From Chloroflexota bacterium (GTDB lineage Bacteria > Chloroflexota > Anaerolineae > Anaerolineales > Villigracilaceae): DNA of 64,000 bases. Both the position numbers and the translations under genes were made by a program. Below, piece after piece: positions 50,494 through 60,451 of this stretch (positions are counted from its first letter, which is position 1; each line of letters starts with the position of its first letter). The notes under the pieces are model-generated. The model did no database searches and was not told the DNA's origin. It saw only the letters and a program-made list of their open reading frames with translations. The stretch lies in NCBI GenBank assembly GCA_016234555.1, contig JACRBJ010000025.1, positions 1-64,000 of the forward strand. Direction: 5' to 3'.

Positions 50494-51552
50494 ATGTTGG
50501 ATAAATTGAATGAGATCGAGAAATCGGCGCTGGAGAGTCTGGCGGATGTGAAGGATCAGTCCGCAGTAGACGCGTGGCGCGTGGCAAACCTGGGACGCAG
50601 CTCACCGCTGATGCAGGTCTTCTCAGGGCTGGGTAAACTCTCAAAGGAGGAGAAACCAGCCGTCGGCGCGGCAGCGAACAAGGTCAAGGTGGCGCTCGAA
50701 GCCGCTTTGGAGGAAAGGTCCAGGGCGGTGAAGGAAGCCGTGTTGGCAAAGTCCCTCGAAGAAGAGGTGCTGGACGTGACCCTGCCTGGGCGCAAGGTCA
50801 ACATCGGCAGGTTGCATCCGTCCACGCAGCAGTTGCGGCGCGTGTTGGCAATCCTCGCCGAGATGGGGTTTCAGGTTTACACCTCGCGCGAGGTCGAAAG
50901 CGACGAGATGAATTTCCAGATGCTCAACTTTGCGCCGCACCATCCCGCGCGCGAAATGCAGGATTCGTTTTATGTGGAAGCGGAAGGACGCGGGGACAAC
51001 CCGATCCTGATGCGGACACACACGTCGCCGGGGCAGATCCGCGCGATGCGTGAGGCTGCGGCGACCAACCCACAGAATCCCCCGCCCATCCGCATTGCAC
51101 TGCCTGGGATGTGCTATCGCTACGAGCAGATCACGGCGCGTTCTGAGATTCAGTTCAACCAGGTGGAAGGACTCGCCGTCGGCGAGGGGATCACCTTCGC
51201 CGACTTGAAAGGCACACTGACCGATTTTGCGCGGCGCATGTTCGGCGCTCATGCGCGGGTCCGATTCCGCGCGGATCACTTCCCATTCACGGAGCCATCG
51301 GCAGAGGTGGATGTGGAATGTTTTGTCTGCGGCGGAAAAGGCTGCCCTGTCTGCAAGAAATCAGGCTGGCTCGAGATTTTGGGCTGTGGCATGGTGCATC
51401 CGGTCGTCCTGCAAAATGGCGGATACGACCCGAAGCGTTACACGGGTTTTGCCTTCGGCATGGGACCTGAACGCCAGTTGATGCTGAGAAACAAGATCAG
51501 CGACATTCGTTATTTCTGGGGAAACGACATTCGTTTCCTCGAACAATTCTAG
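50494..51552 (+). CDS. pheS: phenylalanine-tRNA ligase alpha subunit
   Basis: This 352-residue class II synthetase subunit has an N-terminal coiled-coil arm (about 1-90), motif 2 around RIALPGMCYRYEQITA, FNQVEGLAVGEGITF, the phenylalanine-pocket segment FTEPSAEVDVECFVC and motif 3 GFAFGMGPERQLML. A short zinc-finger-like CGGKGCPVCKKSGW insertion is normal for many bacterial PheS. It starts with GGAGG upstream and is 9 bp before pheT. Confidence 0.95.
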   Translation: MLDKLNEIEKSALESLADVKDQSAVDAWRVANLGRSSPLMQVFSGLGKLSKEEKPAVGAAANKVKVALEAALEERSRAVKEAVLAKSLEEEVLDVTLPGRKVNIGRLHPSTQQLRRVLAILAEMGFQVYTSREVESDEMNFQMLNFAPHHPAREMQDSFYVEAEGRGDNPILMRTHTSPGQIRAMREAAATNPQNPPPIRIALPGMCYRYEQITARSEIQFNQVEGLAVGEGITFADLKGTLTDFARRMFGAHARVRFRADHFPFTEPSAEVDVECFVCGGKGCPVCKKSGWLEILGCGMVHPVVLQNGGYDPKRYTGFAFGMGPERQLMLRNKISDIRYFWGNDIRFLEQF

Positions 51553-51561
51553 GAGGCAGGA

Positions 51562-54126
51562 ATGAAATTACCCCTTTCCTGGCTAAAAGATTTTATTGAC
51601 ATCGATGGACTTGCGGTTGAAGACATTGCCCGCATGTTCACCATGGCGGGGCTTGAAGTGGAGGGCATCCTCTACGCTGGCTGGCAAATGCCAACCTATG
51701 GTCCCGATAAAAAGCATGAATTCAAAACGGAAGGCATTGCATGGGACCGCGAGAAAATCGTCGTGGCGGAAATCCGCGAGGTGAAGCCACATCCCAACGC
51801 CGACAAACTGACCCTGCTCGACCTGTTCGACGGCCAGCAGGAGCAGGTGGTGCTGACAGGCGCGCCGAACATCTTCCACCTGAAAGGCACGGGACGGCTG
51901 CCCAAACCGATCAAGGTGGCGTATGCAAAGGAAGGCTCAACCATCTATGACGGTCACGCGGACGGACTTGTGCTGACCACGCTCAAACGTGCCAAAATCC
52001 GCGGCGTGGATTCCTATTCGATGGTCTGTTCTGAAAAGGAACTCGGCATCGCCGAAGACCACGATGGGATCATCCTGCTCGATGAGGATGCTCCCGTGGG
52101 AATGCCGCTCGCCGATTACATGGGCGATGCGGTTTTGGATGTCAAAATCAACCCGAACATGGCGCGCAATGCGAATGTGATCGGGCTTGCACGCGAACTG
52201 TCTGCACTCACTGGAAGACCCTTGCGCCAGCCAGATTATACAAAGCAGAATGCTGACTTTCTAAAGAACTATGCGACAGGTCAGTCGGTGCGGGAGTTGG
52301 TCGAAATCGAAATCACCAACCCTGAATTGAATCCACGCTTTGTGATCGGGCTCATTCGGGATGTGGAAATCAAACCCAGCCCGTACCAGATCCAGCGCAG
52401 GCTCAAACTGGCGGGCATCCGCGCCATCAGCAACATCGTGGACGCGACCAACTACGCCATGCTCGAACTTGGCGAGCCGTTGCACGCTTTCGATTATGAC
52501 GTTCTCAAAGAACGCGCTGGCGGCAAAAAGGTCAAGATCATCACCCGCACTGCGAAGGATGGCGAAAAGCTCACCACCCTCGATGGTGTGGAGCGCGCGC
52601 TGACGTCAACCAATGTATTGGTCTGTGACGAAAAAGGTTCACTCTCACTCGCAGGCGTGATGGGCGGCGCTGAATCCGAAGTGACTGACAACACAAAAAA
52701 TATCCTGCTTGAAGGCGCAGGATGGAACTTCATCAACACCCGCCGCACGGCAAAACAGCACAACCTTCCCTCCGAGGCTTCGTTTCGTTTTTCGCGTGGT
52801 GTGCATCCCGCTGTCGCCGAACATGGTGTCAACCTTGGCTTGAAATATATGGCGGAATGGTCGAACGGTAAAGTGGCGCCCGGGCTTGTGGATGAATATC
52901 CGCTGCCGCCGAAGGATTCAGTCGTCGAGGTCACGTCCAGGGATGTGAAGCGCCTGCTCGGCATCGACCTGACACTTGAAGAAATCGCAAGCCTCTTATC
53001 CCGTTTGGAGTTCAAGTGCGAAGTAACGAGTGACAAGTTACAAGTAACCGCCCCGCCGCACCGCATGGACATTGGTGAAGGCGTCGTCGGTCTTGCAGAT
53101 GTGCTGGAGGAAGTTGCGCGCTCGTACGGCTACGAAAACATCCCCACCACCACGATGGCGGATGCCCTCCCGCCGCAAATCGGCAACCCCATCCACGAGT
53201 GGGAGGAACACCTGCGTGACTTGCTCGTCTCAATCGGCTTGCAGGAAGTTGTCACCTATCGCATGACCTCGCCCGAACGTGAGACGCGTCTGCTTGTTTC
53301 ATCGGGGGCTAAGCCCACGATGGATCGGGAATACGTCCGCATTGCCAATCCCATCGCGCCAGAGCGAAGTGTCCTGCGTCGCAGCCTGCTGACCTCCGTG
53401 CTGGAAGTGGCGGAGAAGAACGCCAAAGCGGAATCCATTGCGATGTTCGAAGTTGGTGCAGTCTTCGAACCAGTCAAAAACGATTTACCCAACGAGCCGC
53501 GCAGACTGGCGATGGCGATGACGGGAGCCAGGATTGCCTCTGCGTGGGATGTGAAGGACGCCCCCGCTTTTGACTTCTTCGACATGAAGGGGCGGGTGGA
53601 ACTCCTGTTGGCTGGATTGCGTTTCAGGGACATTGTCTACGCTCCAGCCTCTGGCGTGGAATACCTGCATCCGGGTAAATCCGCCGAGGTGAAGATCGGC
53701 GGCGAAGTCGTCGGCGTGTTCGGCGAACTGCATCCGCTGGCGAAGGAAAAATTTGAGTTCGGCGACTCCCCTGTCATCGTAGCGGAATTCGATTTGGAGA
53801 AACTGCGGGCAATGACTCCGTCCTATGGCATTCAGCCTGTCTCCGAGTTTCCGCCCATCTACGAGGACATCGCCGTCATCGTGGACGAATCCGTTGCCGC
53901 CGCCTCCATCGAAGCACTGATCAGGCAGACGGGTGGAAAGACCGTCACCGCCGTCAAGCTATTCGACGTCTACCGCGATGAAAAGATCGGCGCAGGCAAA
54001 AAATCGCTGGCGTACAGTCTCACCTATCAAGCCGAGAAAACGCTGACCGACGCCGAAGCCGCCACGATCCGCAACAAGATCGTCAAACGGCTCGAGCGCG
54101 AAGTCGGTGCGAAGTTGAGAAGTTAG
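51562..54126 (+). CDS. pheT: phenylalanine-tRNA ligase beta subunit
   Basis: This 854-residue subunit has the standard domain order: N-terminal SWLKDF..., a tRNA-binding EMAP-type domain (about 70-190), B3/B4 (about 245-440, with YAMLELGEPLHAFDYD), B5 (about 455-530), the synthetase-like core and a C-terminal ferredoxin-like anticodon-binding domain (about 755-854). In B5 the strand before APPHRMDI reads EVTSDKLQVT and is encoded by a heptad repeat (53022-53049); the usual text at this point is shorter. It has AGGAGG and is followed by a terminator. Confidence 0.95.
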   Translation: MKLPLSWLKDFIDIDGLAVEDIARMFTMAGLEVEGILYAGWQMPTYGPDKKHEFKTEGIAWDREKIVVAEIREVKPHPNADKLTLLDLFDGQQEQVVLTGAPNIFHLKGTGRLPKPIKVAYAKEGSTIYDGHADGLVLTTLKRAKIRGVDSYSMVCSEKELGIAEDHDGIILLDEDAPVGMPLADYMGDAVLDVKINPNMARNANVIGLARELSALTGRPLRQPDYTKQNADFLKNYATGQSVRELVEIEITNPELNPRFVIGLIRDVEIKPSPYQIQRRLKLAGIRAISNIVDATNYAMLELGEPLHAFDYDVLKERAGGKKVKIITRTAKDGEKLTTLDGVERALTSTNVLVCDEKGSLSLAGVMGGAESEVTDNTKNILLEGAGWNFINTRRTAKQHNLPSEASFRFSRGVHPAVAEHGVNLGLKYMAEWSNGKVAPGLVDEYPLPPKDSVVEVTSRDVKRLLGIDLTLEEIASLLSRLEFKCEVTSDKLQVTAPPHRMDIGEGVVGLADVLEEVARSYGYENIPTTTMADALPPQIGNPIHEWEEHLRDLLVSIGLQEVVTYRMTSPERETRLLVSSGAKPTMDREYVRIANPIAPERSVLRRSLLTSVLEVAEKNAKAESIAMFEVGAVFEPVKNDLPNEPRRLAMAMTGARIASAWDVKDAPAFDFFDMKGRVELLLAGLRFRDIVYAPASGVEYLHPGKSAEVKIGGEVVGVFGELHPLAKEKFEFGDSPVIVAEFDLEKLRAMTPSYGIQPVSEFPPIYEDIAVIVDESVAAASIEALIRQTGGKTVTAVKLFDVYRDEKIGAGKKSLAYSLTYQAEKTLTDAEAATIRNKIVKRLEREVGAKLRS
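53022..53049 (+). repeat. in-frame heptanucleotide repeat in pheT (AGTAACG family)
   Basis: Units AGTAACG, AGTGACA, AGTTACA and AGTAACC start at 53022. They encode VTSDKLQVT in the B5 domain. AGTAACGAGT also occurs in the era/yitT palindrome. Confidence 0.8.
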
Positions 54127-54133
54127 CAGCACC

Positions 54134-54168
54134 AACGGGATGCAAAAAACTTGCATCCCGTTTTTGTT
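54134..54168 (+). terminator. intrinsic terminator of pheST
   Basis: AACGGGATGCAA (54134-54145) pairs with TTGCATCCCGTT (54151-54162), with a T-run after it. Confidence 0.9.
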
Positions 54169-54179
54169 TCCTGTATACT
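54151..54179 (+). promoter_or_regulatory. predicted promoter overlapping the pheST terminator
   Basis: TTGCAT (54151-54156) and TATACT (54174-54179) are separated by 17 bases. The -35 is part of the terminator's 3' arm. It would drive the small membrane protein at 54208. Confidence 0.5.
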
Positions 54180-54207
54180 TTAAAAAACTTAATGAGGAGA
54201 TAAAAAA

Positions 54208-54501
54208 ATGGACAAGAAATCAACAGGTATGATTGCCACAATTGCAGCGGTTGTATTATGCGGATGTCCCGGATTGATTATGTGTTGTTTGGGCGCAACA
54301 TCTGTATTTGCCAGCCAGGTGCCTGGTGCGGATATTGACGTGATGGGCAGCAGCGATCCTGCCTCGGCAATGACCATGGGACTTGTATTTCTGTGCCTGT
54401 CATTTATTTTTATTCTGATTCCCATTGCTGTCGGTTTTTTTACACTCCGCAAGAAACCCGAGACAATTGTCAGCGACGAACCGCTGCCGCCCGCCTCGTA
54501 G
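54208..54501 (+). CDS. small two-helix membrane protein, unknown
   Basis: This 97-residue protein has two membrane helices (about 9-33 and 55-80), a Cys-rich first helix (LCGCPGLIMCCLGA) and a short exported loop with GADIDVMGSSD. The C-terminal tail is polar. I recognise no family, but the Cys-rich helix recalls the 54-residue protein at 36588. A GAGGAG site, promoter and terminator support a real gene. Confidence 0.72.
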   Translation: MDKKSTGMIATIAAVVLCGCPGLIMCCLGATSVFASQVPGADIDVMGSSDPASAMTMGLVFLCLSFIFILIPIAVGFFTLRKKPETIVSDEPLPPAS

Positions 54502-54511
54502 CAAAAATAAC

Positions 54512-54546
54512 AAAAACTCCCTCGAAAAGTTTCGAGGGAGTTTTTT
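54512..54546. terminator. bidirectional intrinsic terminator
   Basis: A 16-base stem (54512-54527 with 54530-54545) is flanked by A and T runs, ending both the small membrane gene and the convergent lipoprotein gene. Confidence 0.9.
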
Positions 54547-54563
54547 CGTTTCAATCCTTCAGT

Positions 54564-55199
54564 TTATCTGACTTCGACGGTCAAATGCAGTTTGCAAAAA
54601 TCCTGACTGCCAACGCGGAGCGACCAGGTGGTGGTGTAGACACCCTCCTCTTTGGGTGCCTTCATGTTCACGATAATGTCGATCTGCCCACCGGTTGGGA
54701 CGGATTCTGGCAGATCATATACGGAGGATTTATGAAGTTTTTCCCCGTTGAAATAGTGATAATCCACGCTGTTCCCATCCCAAGCATTGGCGCCCACATT
54801 GATCACCCGCCAGAGGGCGGCAAAATCCACGTTTTTACCGACCAGGGAATTATCCGCCGGGCTTTGCGAGGCGAGCCGGCAGGCGAATGGATTTGAAGAA
54901 ATTTCCAGGGTCTCCGTTGGCGAAGGCACGGTGGGCGTGAAGATATTCCAAAGAAACGTGGGGGTGGATGTTGGGACTTCGGTCGGCGTTTTGGTGGGAG
55001 GCACCGTGGGTGTGAGCGTCGGCTGAAGGACAAAGGTCTGGGTGGCTGCCGCTCCCGCCGTCTGGGCAATGATGGTGTTGATGGACAATGGGTTGAAGGT
55101 TGGAGGAGCAGGCGGGGTGGCAACAGCAATGGGCGCGCAGGCAAGTACCAACACAACGACCAAAAGTATTGCCGGCATTCGGTGGCTTCGTTTCAACAT
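54564..55199 (-). CDS. lipoprotein with NBR1-like Ig domain
   Basis: This 211-residue protein has a signal peptide ending in LVLAC, giving a predicted lipidated Cys near residue 20. A Thr/Pro-rich linker (TLTPTVPPTKTPTEVPTSTP) follows, then an Ig-like domain of the NBR1 type (about 105-211: NVDFAALWRVINVGANAWDG and EGVYTTTWSLRVG). It sits on the outside of the cell. The ATG at 55199 follows GGAGGG. It is a tandem paralogue of the gene at 55220, 20 bp upstream on the same strand. Confidence 0.82.
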   Translation of the reverse strand: MLKRSHRMPAILLVVVLVLACAPIAVATPPAPPTFNPLSINTIIAQTAGAAATQTFVLQPTLTPTVPPTKTPTEVPTSTPTFLWNIFTPTVPSPTETLEISSNPFACRLASQSPADNSLVGKNVDFAALWRVINVGANAWDGNSVDYHYFNGEKLHKSSVYDLPESVPTGGQIDIIVNMKAPKEEGVYTTTWSLRVGSQDFCKLHLTVEVR

Positions 55200-55219
55200 G
55201 GTCCCTCCAAATTCAGGAA

Positions 55220-55858
55220 CTACTTGACCGTGATCACAACGTACCCAAAGCACAACCGTCCCTCCACCGTCCAGGTCATGGCGTGCTCGCCATATTCTTC
55301 GGGAGCCGTCGCGTCGAGCACCATTTCATATTTATCGCCCGGATCCATCGCCGGAAGCTCGATATGGGTGGTCCCGGTCATCACGGTCCCACCTGCATAC
55401 TTGAGATCGAAACCCTGATACCATGCCATGGTGCCGGTATTGACAACCGTCATCTTGATGTCAAAGTCCTGACCGCGATTTAGCTCGGTGTACGCCGTCG
55501 GGCGCAGGCGGATGATGTCGCAGGCATAGGTTGCCTTGGCGGGAACGCCCCCACCACCGCCGCTCGGCTTGGTGGTGGGAGTTAAAATGACAAACGGCGT
55601 CAATGTGGGAATCGTGAACGGCGTGGCGGTGGGAGTGGCGGTGTACTGGGCTTCGGTGGTTAGCGCGACGGCGGTGCCAATCTGGTTATTCGCCTCAATG
55701 GTCTGCGCCACGGCGGTATTGATCTGCGACTGGGAGTCCAGGGTCGGCGTATTTTGAACCTGTTGTTCCGGTGGCTGCGCCGACGTGGCTGGCTGGCAGG
55801 CTCCAATGAACAGCGCCAGCATCGACATAACGACTGCCAATTGAGTTAGTTTTTTCAT
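55220..55858 (-). CDS. lipoprotein with NBR1-like Ig domain (paralogue)
   Basis: This 212-residue protein has signal peptide and lipobox LFIGAC, with the Cys near residue 20. A Gln/Thr-rich region has twin AVAQTIEANNQIGTAVALT-like segments, a TPTATPF linker leads into a Gly-rich hinge (PSGGGGG), and an Ig-like domain follows (about 110-212: NRGQDFDIKMTVVNTGTMAW, EEYGEHAMTWTVEGR). The AAGGAG site fits the ATG at 55858. It is probably co-transcribed with the 54564 gene. Confidence 0.82.
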   Translation of the reverse strand: MKKLTQLAVVMSMLALFIGACQPATSAQPPEQQVQNTPTLDSQSQINTAVAQTIEANNQIGTAVALTTEAQYTATPTATPFTIPTLTPFVILTPTTKPSGGGGGVPAKATYACDIIRLRPTAYTELNRGQDFDIKMTVVNTGTMAWYQGFDLKYAGGTVMTGTTHIELPAMDPGDKYEMVLDATAPEEYGEHAMTWTVEGRLCFGYVVITVK

Positions 55859-55884
55859 TTTATCTCCTTCGAACATCCGTGATG

Positions 55885-55934
55885 GATTTCGGAAGCCCGC
55901 CAATGAGGCTAAACGAGGACAGGCTTCCGAAATC
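55885..55934. repeat. 13-bp palindromic repeat (GATTTCGGAAGCC)
   Basis: The arms GATTTCGGAAGCC (55885-55897) and GGCTTCCGAAATC (55922-55934) are perfect reverse complements 24 bases apart. The core matches the repeat at 23181. Confidence 0.75.
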
Positions 55935-55944
55935 GGGTTACAGC

Positions 55945-57276
<1,332 letters not shown>

Positions 57277-57528
57277 TTTATCCTCCGAATTTATACCAGT
57301 AAAAAGGTTAACAAACTGCCAGACCGGGAGGTTGTCTGCATTGGAAAATCTCCGGGGCTCCACAGCAGGCAAAAAAACGGGCAACGCGGATTCCCAGCGC
57401 CGGCTGGAGGGTCATGATCCGGGCGAAAAAAGCCTGCAAACTTTTGAATCATATTAGCATTGTAAAAGCAAACGGAAAGCGGGTCAATGCGTTTTTTTGG
57501 GGGGTACAATTGGGGGGAGGAAAATATC

Positions 57529-57813
57529 ATGGAGAACAGCACCCCCCAAATCATTCACAACACGGAACAAAACCGCTTTGAAACGCAACTCGACGGTCAT
57601 ACCGCCCAATTGAATTACCAGATGACCGGCAAGACCATCATTTTCACGCACACGGGAGTCCCGCCCGCGCTGGAGGGACGGGGCATCGGCAGCCTGCTGG
57701 TAAGAACGGGGCTGGAATACGCACGGGGGAACAACCTGAAAGTGAAGGCTTTGTGCTGGTTCGTGAGCGGATACATTCAACGACATCCAGAGTATCGGGA
57801 CCTGACAGGATAA
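57529..57813 (+). CDS. small GNAT-like N-acetyltransferase (YjdJ type)
   Basis: This 94-residue protein matches the Acetyltransf_CG group: HTAQLNYQMTGKTIIFTHTG, then PPALEGRGIGSLLVRTGLE and a C-terminal CWFVSGYIQRHPEY. It is a minimal acetyl-CoA-binding fold of unclear substrate. GGGGGGAGG and the ATG at 57529 fit; a longer in-frame start is less likely. It is convergent with the maturation protease gene. Confidence 0.85.
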   Translation: MENSTPQIIHNTEQNRFETQLDGHTAQLNYQMTGKTIIFTHTGVPPALEGRGIGSLLVRTGLEYARGNNLKVKALCWFVSGYIQRHPEYRDLTG

Positions 57814-57852
57814 CCGCCGGCCGCAAAACAACAGGGCAGTTCCCAAATGAAA

Positions 57853-58347
57853 TCAGGTGGATTGCATGTCTTTGAACAGGCTGAACACCCGTTGAACAGC
57901 CGTCGGCACGGCGGAGGCAATGGCGGGGGTCAACCCCTCCTGAATATCGTACACGTGCTGTGATTCGATTGCAACAATGTGGATGTCCGCGTCGTCGGGT
58001 AGGTCCGCGCCCAACTGCCTGCCGGTGGCGAGCGCCGTTTTGAGGGATGTGTCGTGGGCGGCGGCGGTGTGCCCCGAAGTGATGTCCACCAAATCCTCCA
58101 GCGTAAAGCTGATGACCTCACCCTGCGGCTGTTTGCCCGTCGTCAGCGAGTCGACCAGGATGACCCTTTTCCAGCCGATCAGCCGCTCCATCAGGCTGAG
58201 TCCGCCCAGGGAGAGGAAATCCACCTCGAGGTCGCCACCCTCCGCGCGGATGCGTTCCTCCGCCTCTCGGGCGACCACCCAACCGACGCCGTCGTCGCCC
58301 AGTATCGGGTTCCCCAACCCAATCAGCAAAATCTTCTCGAAAGGCAT
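57853..58347 (-). CDS. hydrogenase maturation protease (M52 family)
   Basis: This 164-residue protease trims the C-terminus of the NiFe hydrogenase large subunit after nickel insertion. It has GLGNPILGDDGVGW with the nickel-binding Asp and RVILVDSLTTGKQPG-type strand (ILVDSLTTGKQPQGEV), then a His-containing AAHDTSLKTAL. It lies 87 bp beyond the CBS gene on the same strand, after a terminator-like hairpin, so it may be transcribed at a lower level than the hydrogenase. Confidence 0.9.
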   Translation of the reverse strand: MPFEKILLIGLGNPILGDDGVGWVVAREAEERIRAEGGDLEVDFLSLGGLSLMERLIGWKRVILVDSLTTGKQPQGEVISFTLEDLVDITSGHTAAAHDTSLKTALATGRQLGADLPDDADIHIVAIESQHVYDIQEGLTPAIASAVPTAVQRVFSLFKDMQST

Positions 58348-58362
58348 GTCAACTCCTGTTAA

Positions 58363-58395
58363 TTAAAAGGGCGGATACCCTGCGGGTTATCCGCC
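58363..58395 (-). terminator. intrinsic terminator after the CBS gene
   Basis: GGCGGATA (58370-58377) pairs with TATCCGCC (58388-58395). On the minus strand it is followed by CTTTTAATT. Confidence 0.7.
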
Positions 58396-58434
58396 TCATT
58401 TTCCAATCTGCCCAAGGCGACGATGGCGCTTAGG

Positions 58435-58875
58435 CTAAATGTACTTTCCGGTAATGTAATCGGAAAGTTCCCTGATCTCCGTTTCCTGCTCGCCAATGAC
58501 GGCTTTGACCACATCGCCGATGGAAATCAACCCGACCAGATCGCCGTTTTTGAGCACCGGCAGGTGGCGGATACTTTGCTGGGTCATCAGCGTCAGGCAT
58601 TCCTCCGCGGTGGTTTTGGGACCCACATAGTAAACCTTCTCGGTCATGATCTCTTTGACTTTCGTATTAATGGATGTCCTGTTCCTCAAAACGACCTTGC
58701 GGGCATAATCGCGTTCGGAAATTATGCCAGCCACCTCGTCATCATGCGTGACAACCAGCGCGCCGATACCCTTTTCCGCCATAAGTTTCAGCGCGTCCAT
58801 CACGGTGGCATTGGGCGAGATCGTCCATACATCGGGACCTTTTTGCTGAAGCATTTCTTCGACTGTCGTTTTCAT
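58435..58875 (-). CDS. CBS-domain pair protein in the hydrogenase operon
   Basis: This 146-residue protein consists of two CBS domains (about 8-65: ATVMDALKLMAEKGIGALVV, and 72-135: TTAEECLTLMTQQSIRHLPV). Such pairs bind adenosyl nucleotides such as AMP or ATP and regulate partner proteins. The ATG at 58875 has GGAGG. It is 92 bp downstream of the hydrogenase large subunit. A role as an energy-status sensor for the hydrogenase is suggested by position only. Confidence 0.85.
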   Translation of the reverse strand: MKTTVEEMLQQKGPDVWTISPNATVMDALKLMAEKGIGALVVTHDDEVAGIISERDYARKVVLRNRTSINTKVKEIMTEKVYYVGPKTTAEECLTLMTQQSIRHLPVLKNGDLVGLISIGDVVKAVIGEQETEIRELSDYITGKYI

Positions 58876-58967
58876 GTGTTTATACCTCCAGGTTTGTGTT
58901 GGAAGAAACGGTTGGAGTGGGCAAAGACACCGTGACGGGTATTTTCTACCCACTCCTATTTTATACA

Positions 58968-60437
58968 CTAATCTACAAATTGCTTCAAGACATCCAGCAC
59001 CTCACCGTTCGACTTGCGGACGGTGACCTCAAGCGGCATCTGTCCGGGCAGGGAGTGGGTGGCGCAACCGAAGCACGGGTCATAGGCGCGGAACGCCATC
59101 TCGACCATGTTCAACAAACCTTCGTTGACGTTGCCCTTCTTGATGAGATTCGACGCGGCTTTCTTGATCGACATGGTGATGGGCGCATAGTTGTTGGTGG
59201 TGCCGACGATGAGATTCGCCTTTGTCACCACGCCGCGCTCGTCCGTCCAGTAATGATGGGTGAGCGTGCCGCGTGGCGCTTCGACGATGCCCACGCCCTC
59301 GGTGGGGGTGGCGGTCGGGATGGCGTGATAATTGGGCGAGGTGATCTCCGGGTCGGTTGCCAGTTCCACCCAGCGTTCGGCGGCGTAGAGCAACTCGATC
59401 AGACGTGCCCAGTGGATCGCCAGACGCTGATGCACCGGCTTGCCGCCCAGGGTCGAGTACATCTTCTCGTACTGTTCCTGCGCGCGGGGGGTTGCCAGCC
59501 CGTCGGCGGCGTTGAGGCGGGAAAGCGGGGTCGCCATGTAAACGCCAGAATCCTTGCCGTCAACGAAACCTTTCCAGCCAACTGCCTTAAGATACGGGAA
59601 CTTCAAATAAGTCCAGGGTTCCACATGTTCGGCAATGTGGTCGGCATAATTCTTCGCCTCGTATTTGACCAGTTCCTTGCCGTCGGGTCCCACCACACGG
59701 ACTTTGCCATCGTAGAAGTTGGTCTTGTTGTTCTCGTCGACCATGCCCATGTAGTAGGTCTGATGGGTGTAGATGTCGCCCACGATCAGGTCGAGGTAGG
59801 TCTTGTTGCTCAGGACAATATCGTTGAAGGCTTGCAGGCTAAACTGGGCGAACTCGATTGCCCAGCGTCCCATCTCTTCGATTTCCTTGCGCTGTTCCTC
59901 GGTGATGCCTTTGGTCAGACCGCCGGGGATGGATGTGCAGGGATGTACCTTGCGTCCACCGATGATTTCGACCACCGTGTGACCGTACTTGCGCATCTGG
60001 ATGACCTTGCCGCCAATTTCCAGTCCAACTTTGTGGATGACGCCGAGGATGTTGCGTTCGGCGACGGGGGCATCGGGTCCGACGATGAAGTCTGGTCCAG
60101 CCAGGGCGTAGAAATGGGTGGTGTGGTCGGTGGCGTAGAATGCACTGTATAGCAGTTCGCGCAGCATCTTGCCGGTGCGGGGAACTTCCACGTGATAGAC
60201 GGCATCCGCCGCTTTTGCCGCCGCCATGTGATGAGCTTCGGGACAGACACCGCAGATGCGGTTGGTCAACAGCGCCATTTCCTCGACGGGGCGTCCGACG
60301 ACAAAACGCTCAAAGCCGCGCAGTTCGGGGATCTGGAAATAGGTGTTGGCGACATCGCCGTCGTCGTTGAGGAAGATTTCGATTTTGCCGTGTCCTTCGA
60401 GGCGGGTAATCGGGTCAATTGTGATTCGTTGTGTCAT
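58968..60437 (-). CDS. mvhA: NiFe hydrogenase large subunit (group 3c-like, MvhA-type)
   Basis: This 489-residue subunit binds the NiFe site through RICGVC (Cys62, Cys65) and DPCFGCATH (Cys455, Cys458). A 28-residue tail follows the final His, consistent with removal by the adjacent M52 protease. It begins with RITIDPITRLEGHGKIEIF. Its partners MvhG, MvhD and HdrA are encoded just upstream, so it probably feeds electrons from H2 into, or takes them from, an HdrA-based flavin system. The ATG at 60437 follows GGAGGT. Confidence 0.92.
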   Translation of the reverse strand: MTQRITIDPITRLEGHGKIEIFLNDDGDVANTYFQIPELRGFERFVVGRPVEEMALLTNRICGVCPEAHHMAAAKAADAVYHVEVPRTGKMLRELLYSAFYATDHTTHFYALAGPDFIVGPDAPVAERNILGVIHKVGLEIGGKVIQMRKYGHTVVEIIGGRKVHPCTSIPGGLTKGITEEQRKEIEEMGRWAIEFAQFSLQAFNDIVLSNKTYLDLIVGDIYTHQTYYMGMVDENNKTNFYDGKVRVVGPDGKELVKYEAKNYADHIAEHVEPWTYLKFPYLKAVGWKGFVDGKDSGVYMATPLSRLNAADGLATPRAQEQYEKMYSTLGGKPVHQRLAIHWARLIELLYAAERWVELATDPEITSPNYHAIPTATPTEGVGIVEAPRGTLTHHYWTDERGVVTKANLIVGTTNNYAPITMSIKKAASNLIKKGNVNEGLLNMVEMAFRAYDPCFGCATHSLPGQMPLEVTVRKSNGEVLDVLKQFVD

Positions 60438-60451
60438 GTCTACCTCCAAAA

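Noticed and set aside
58896-60152. 418-residue frame antisense to the hydrogenase large subunit
   Set aside because: Shadow of mvhA; no ribosome binding site and His/Val/Asp-rich composition.
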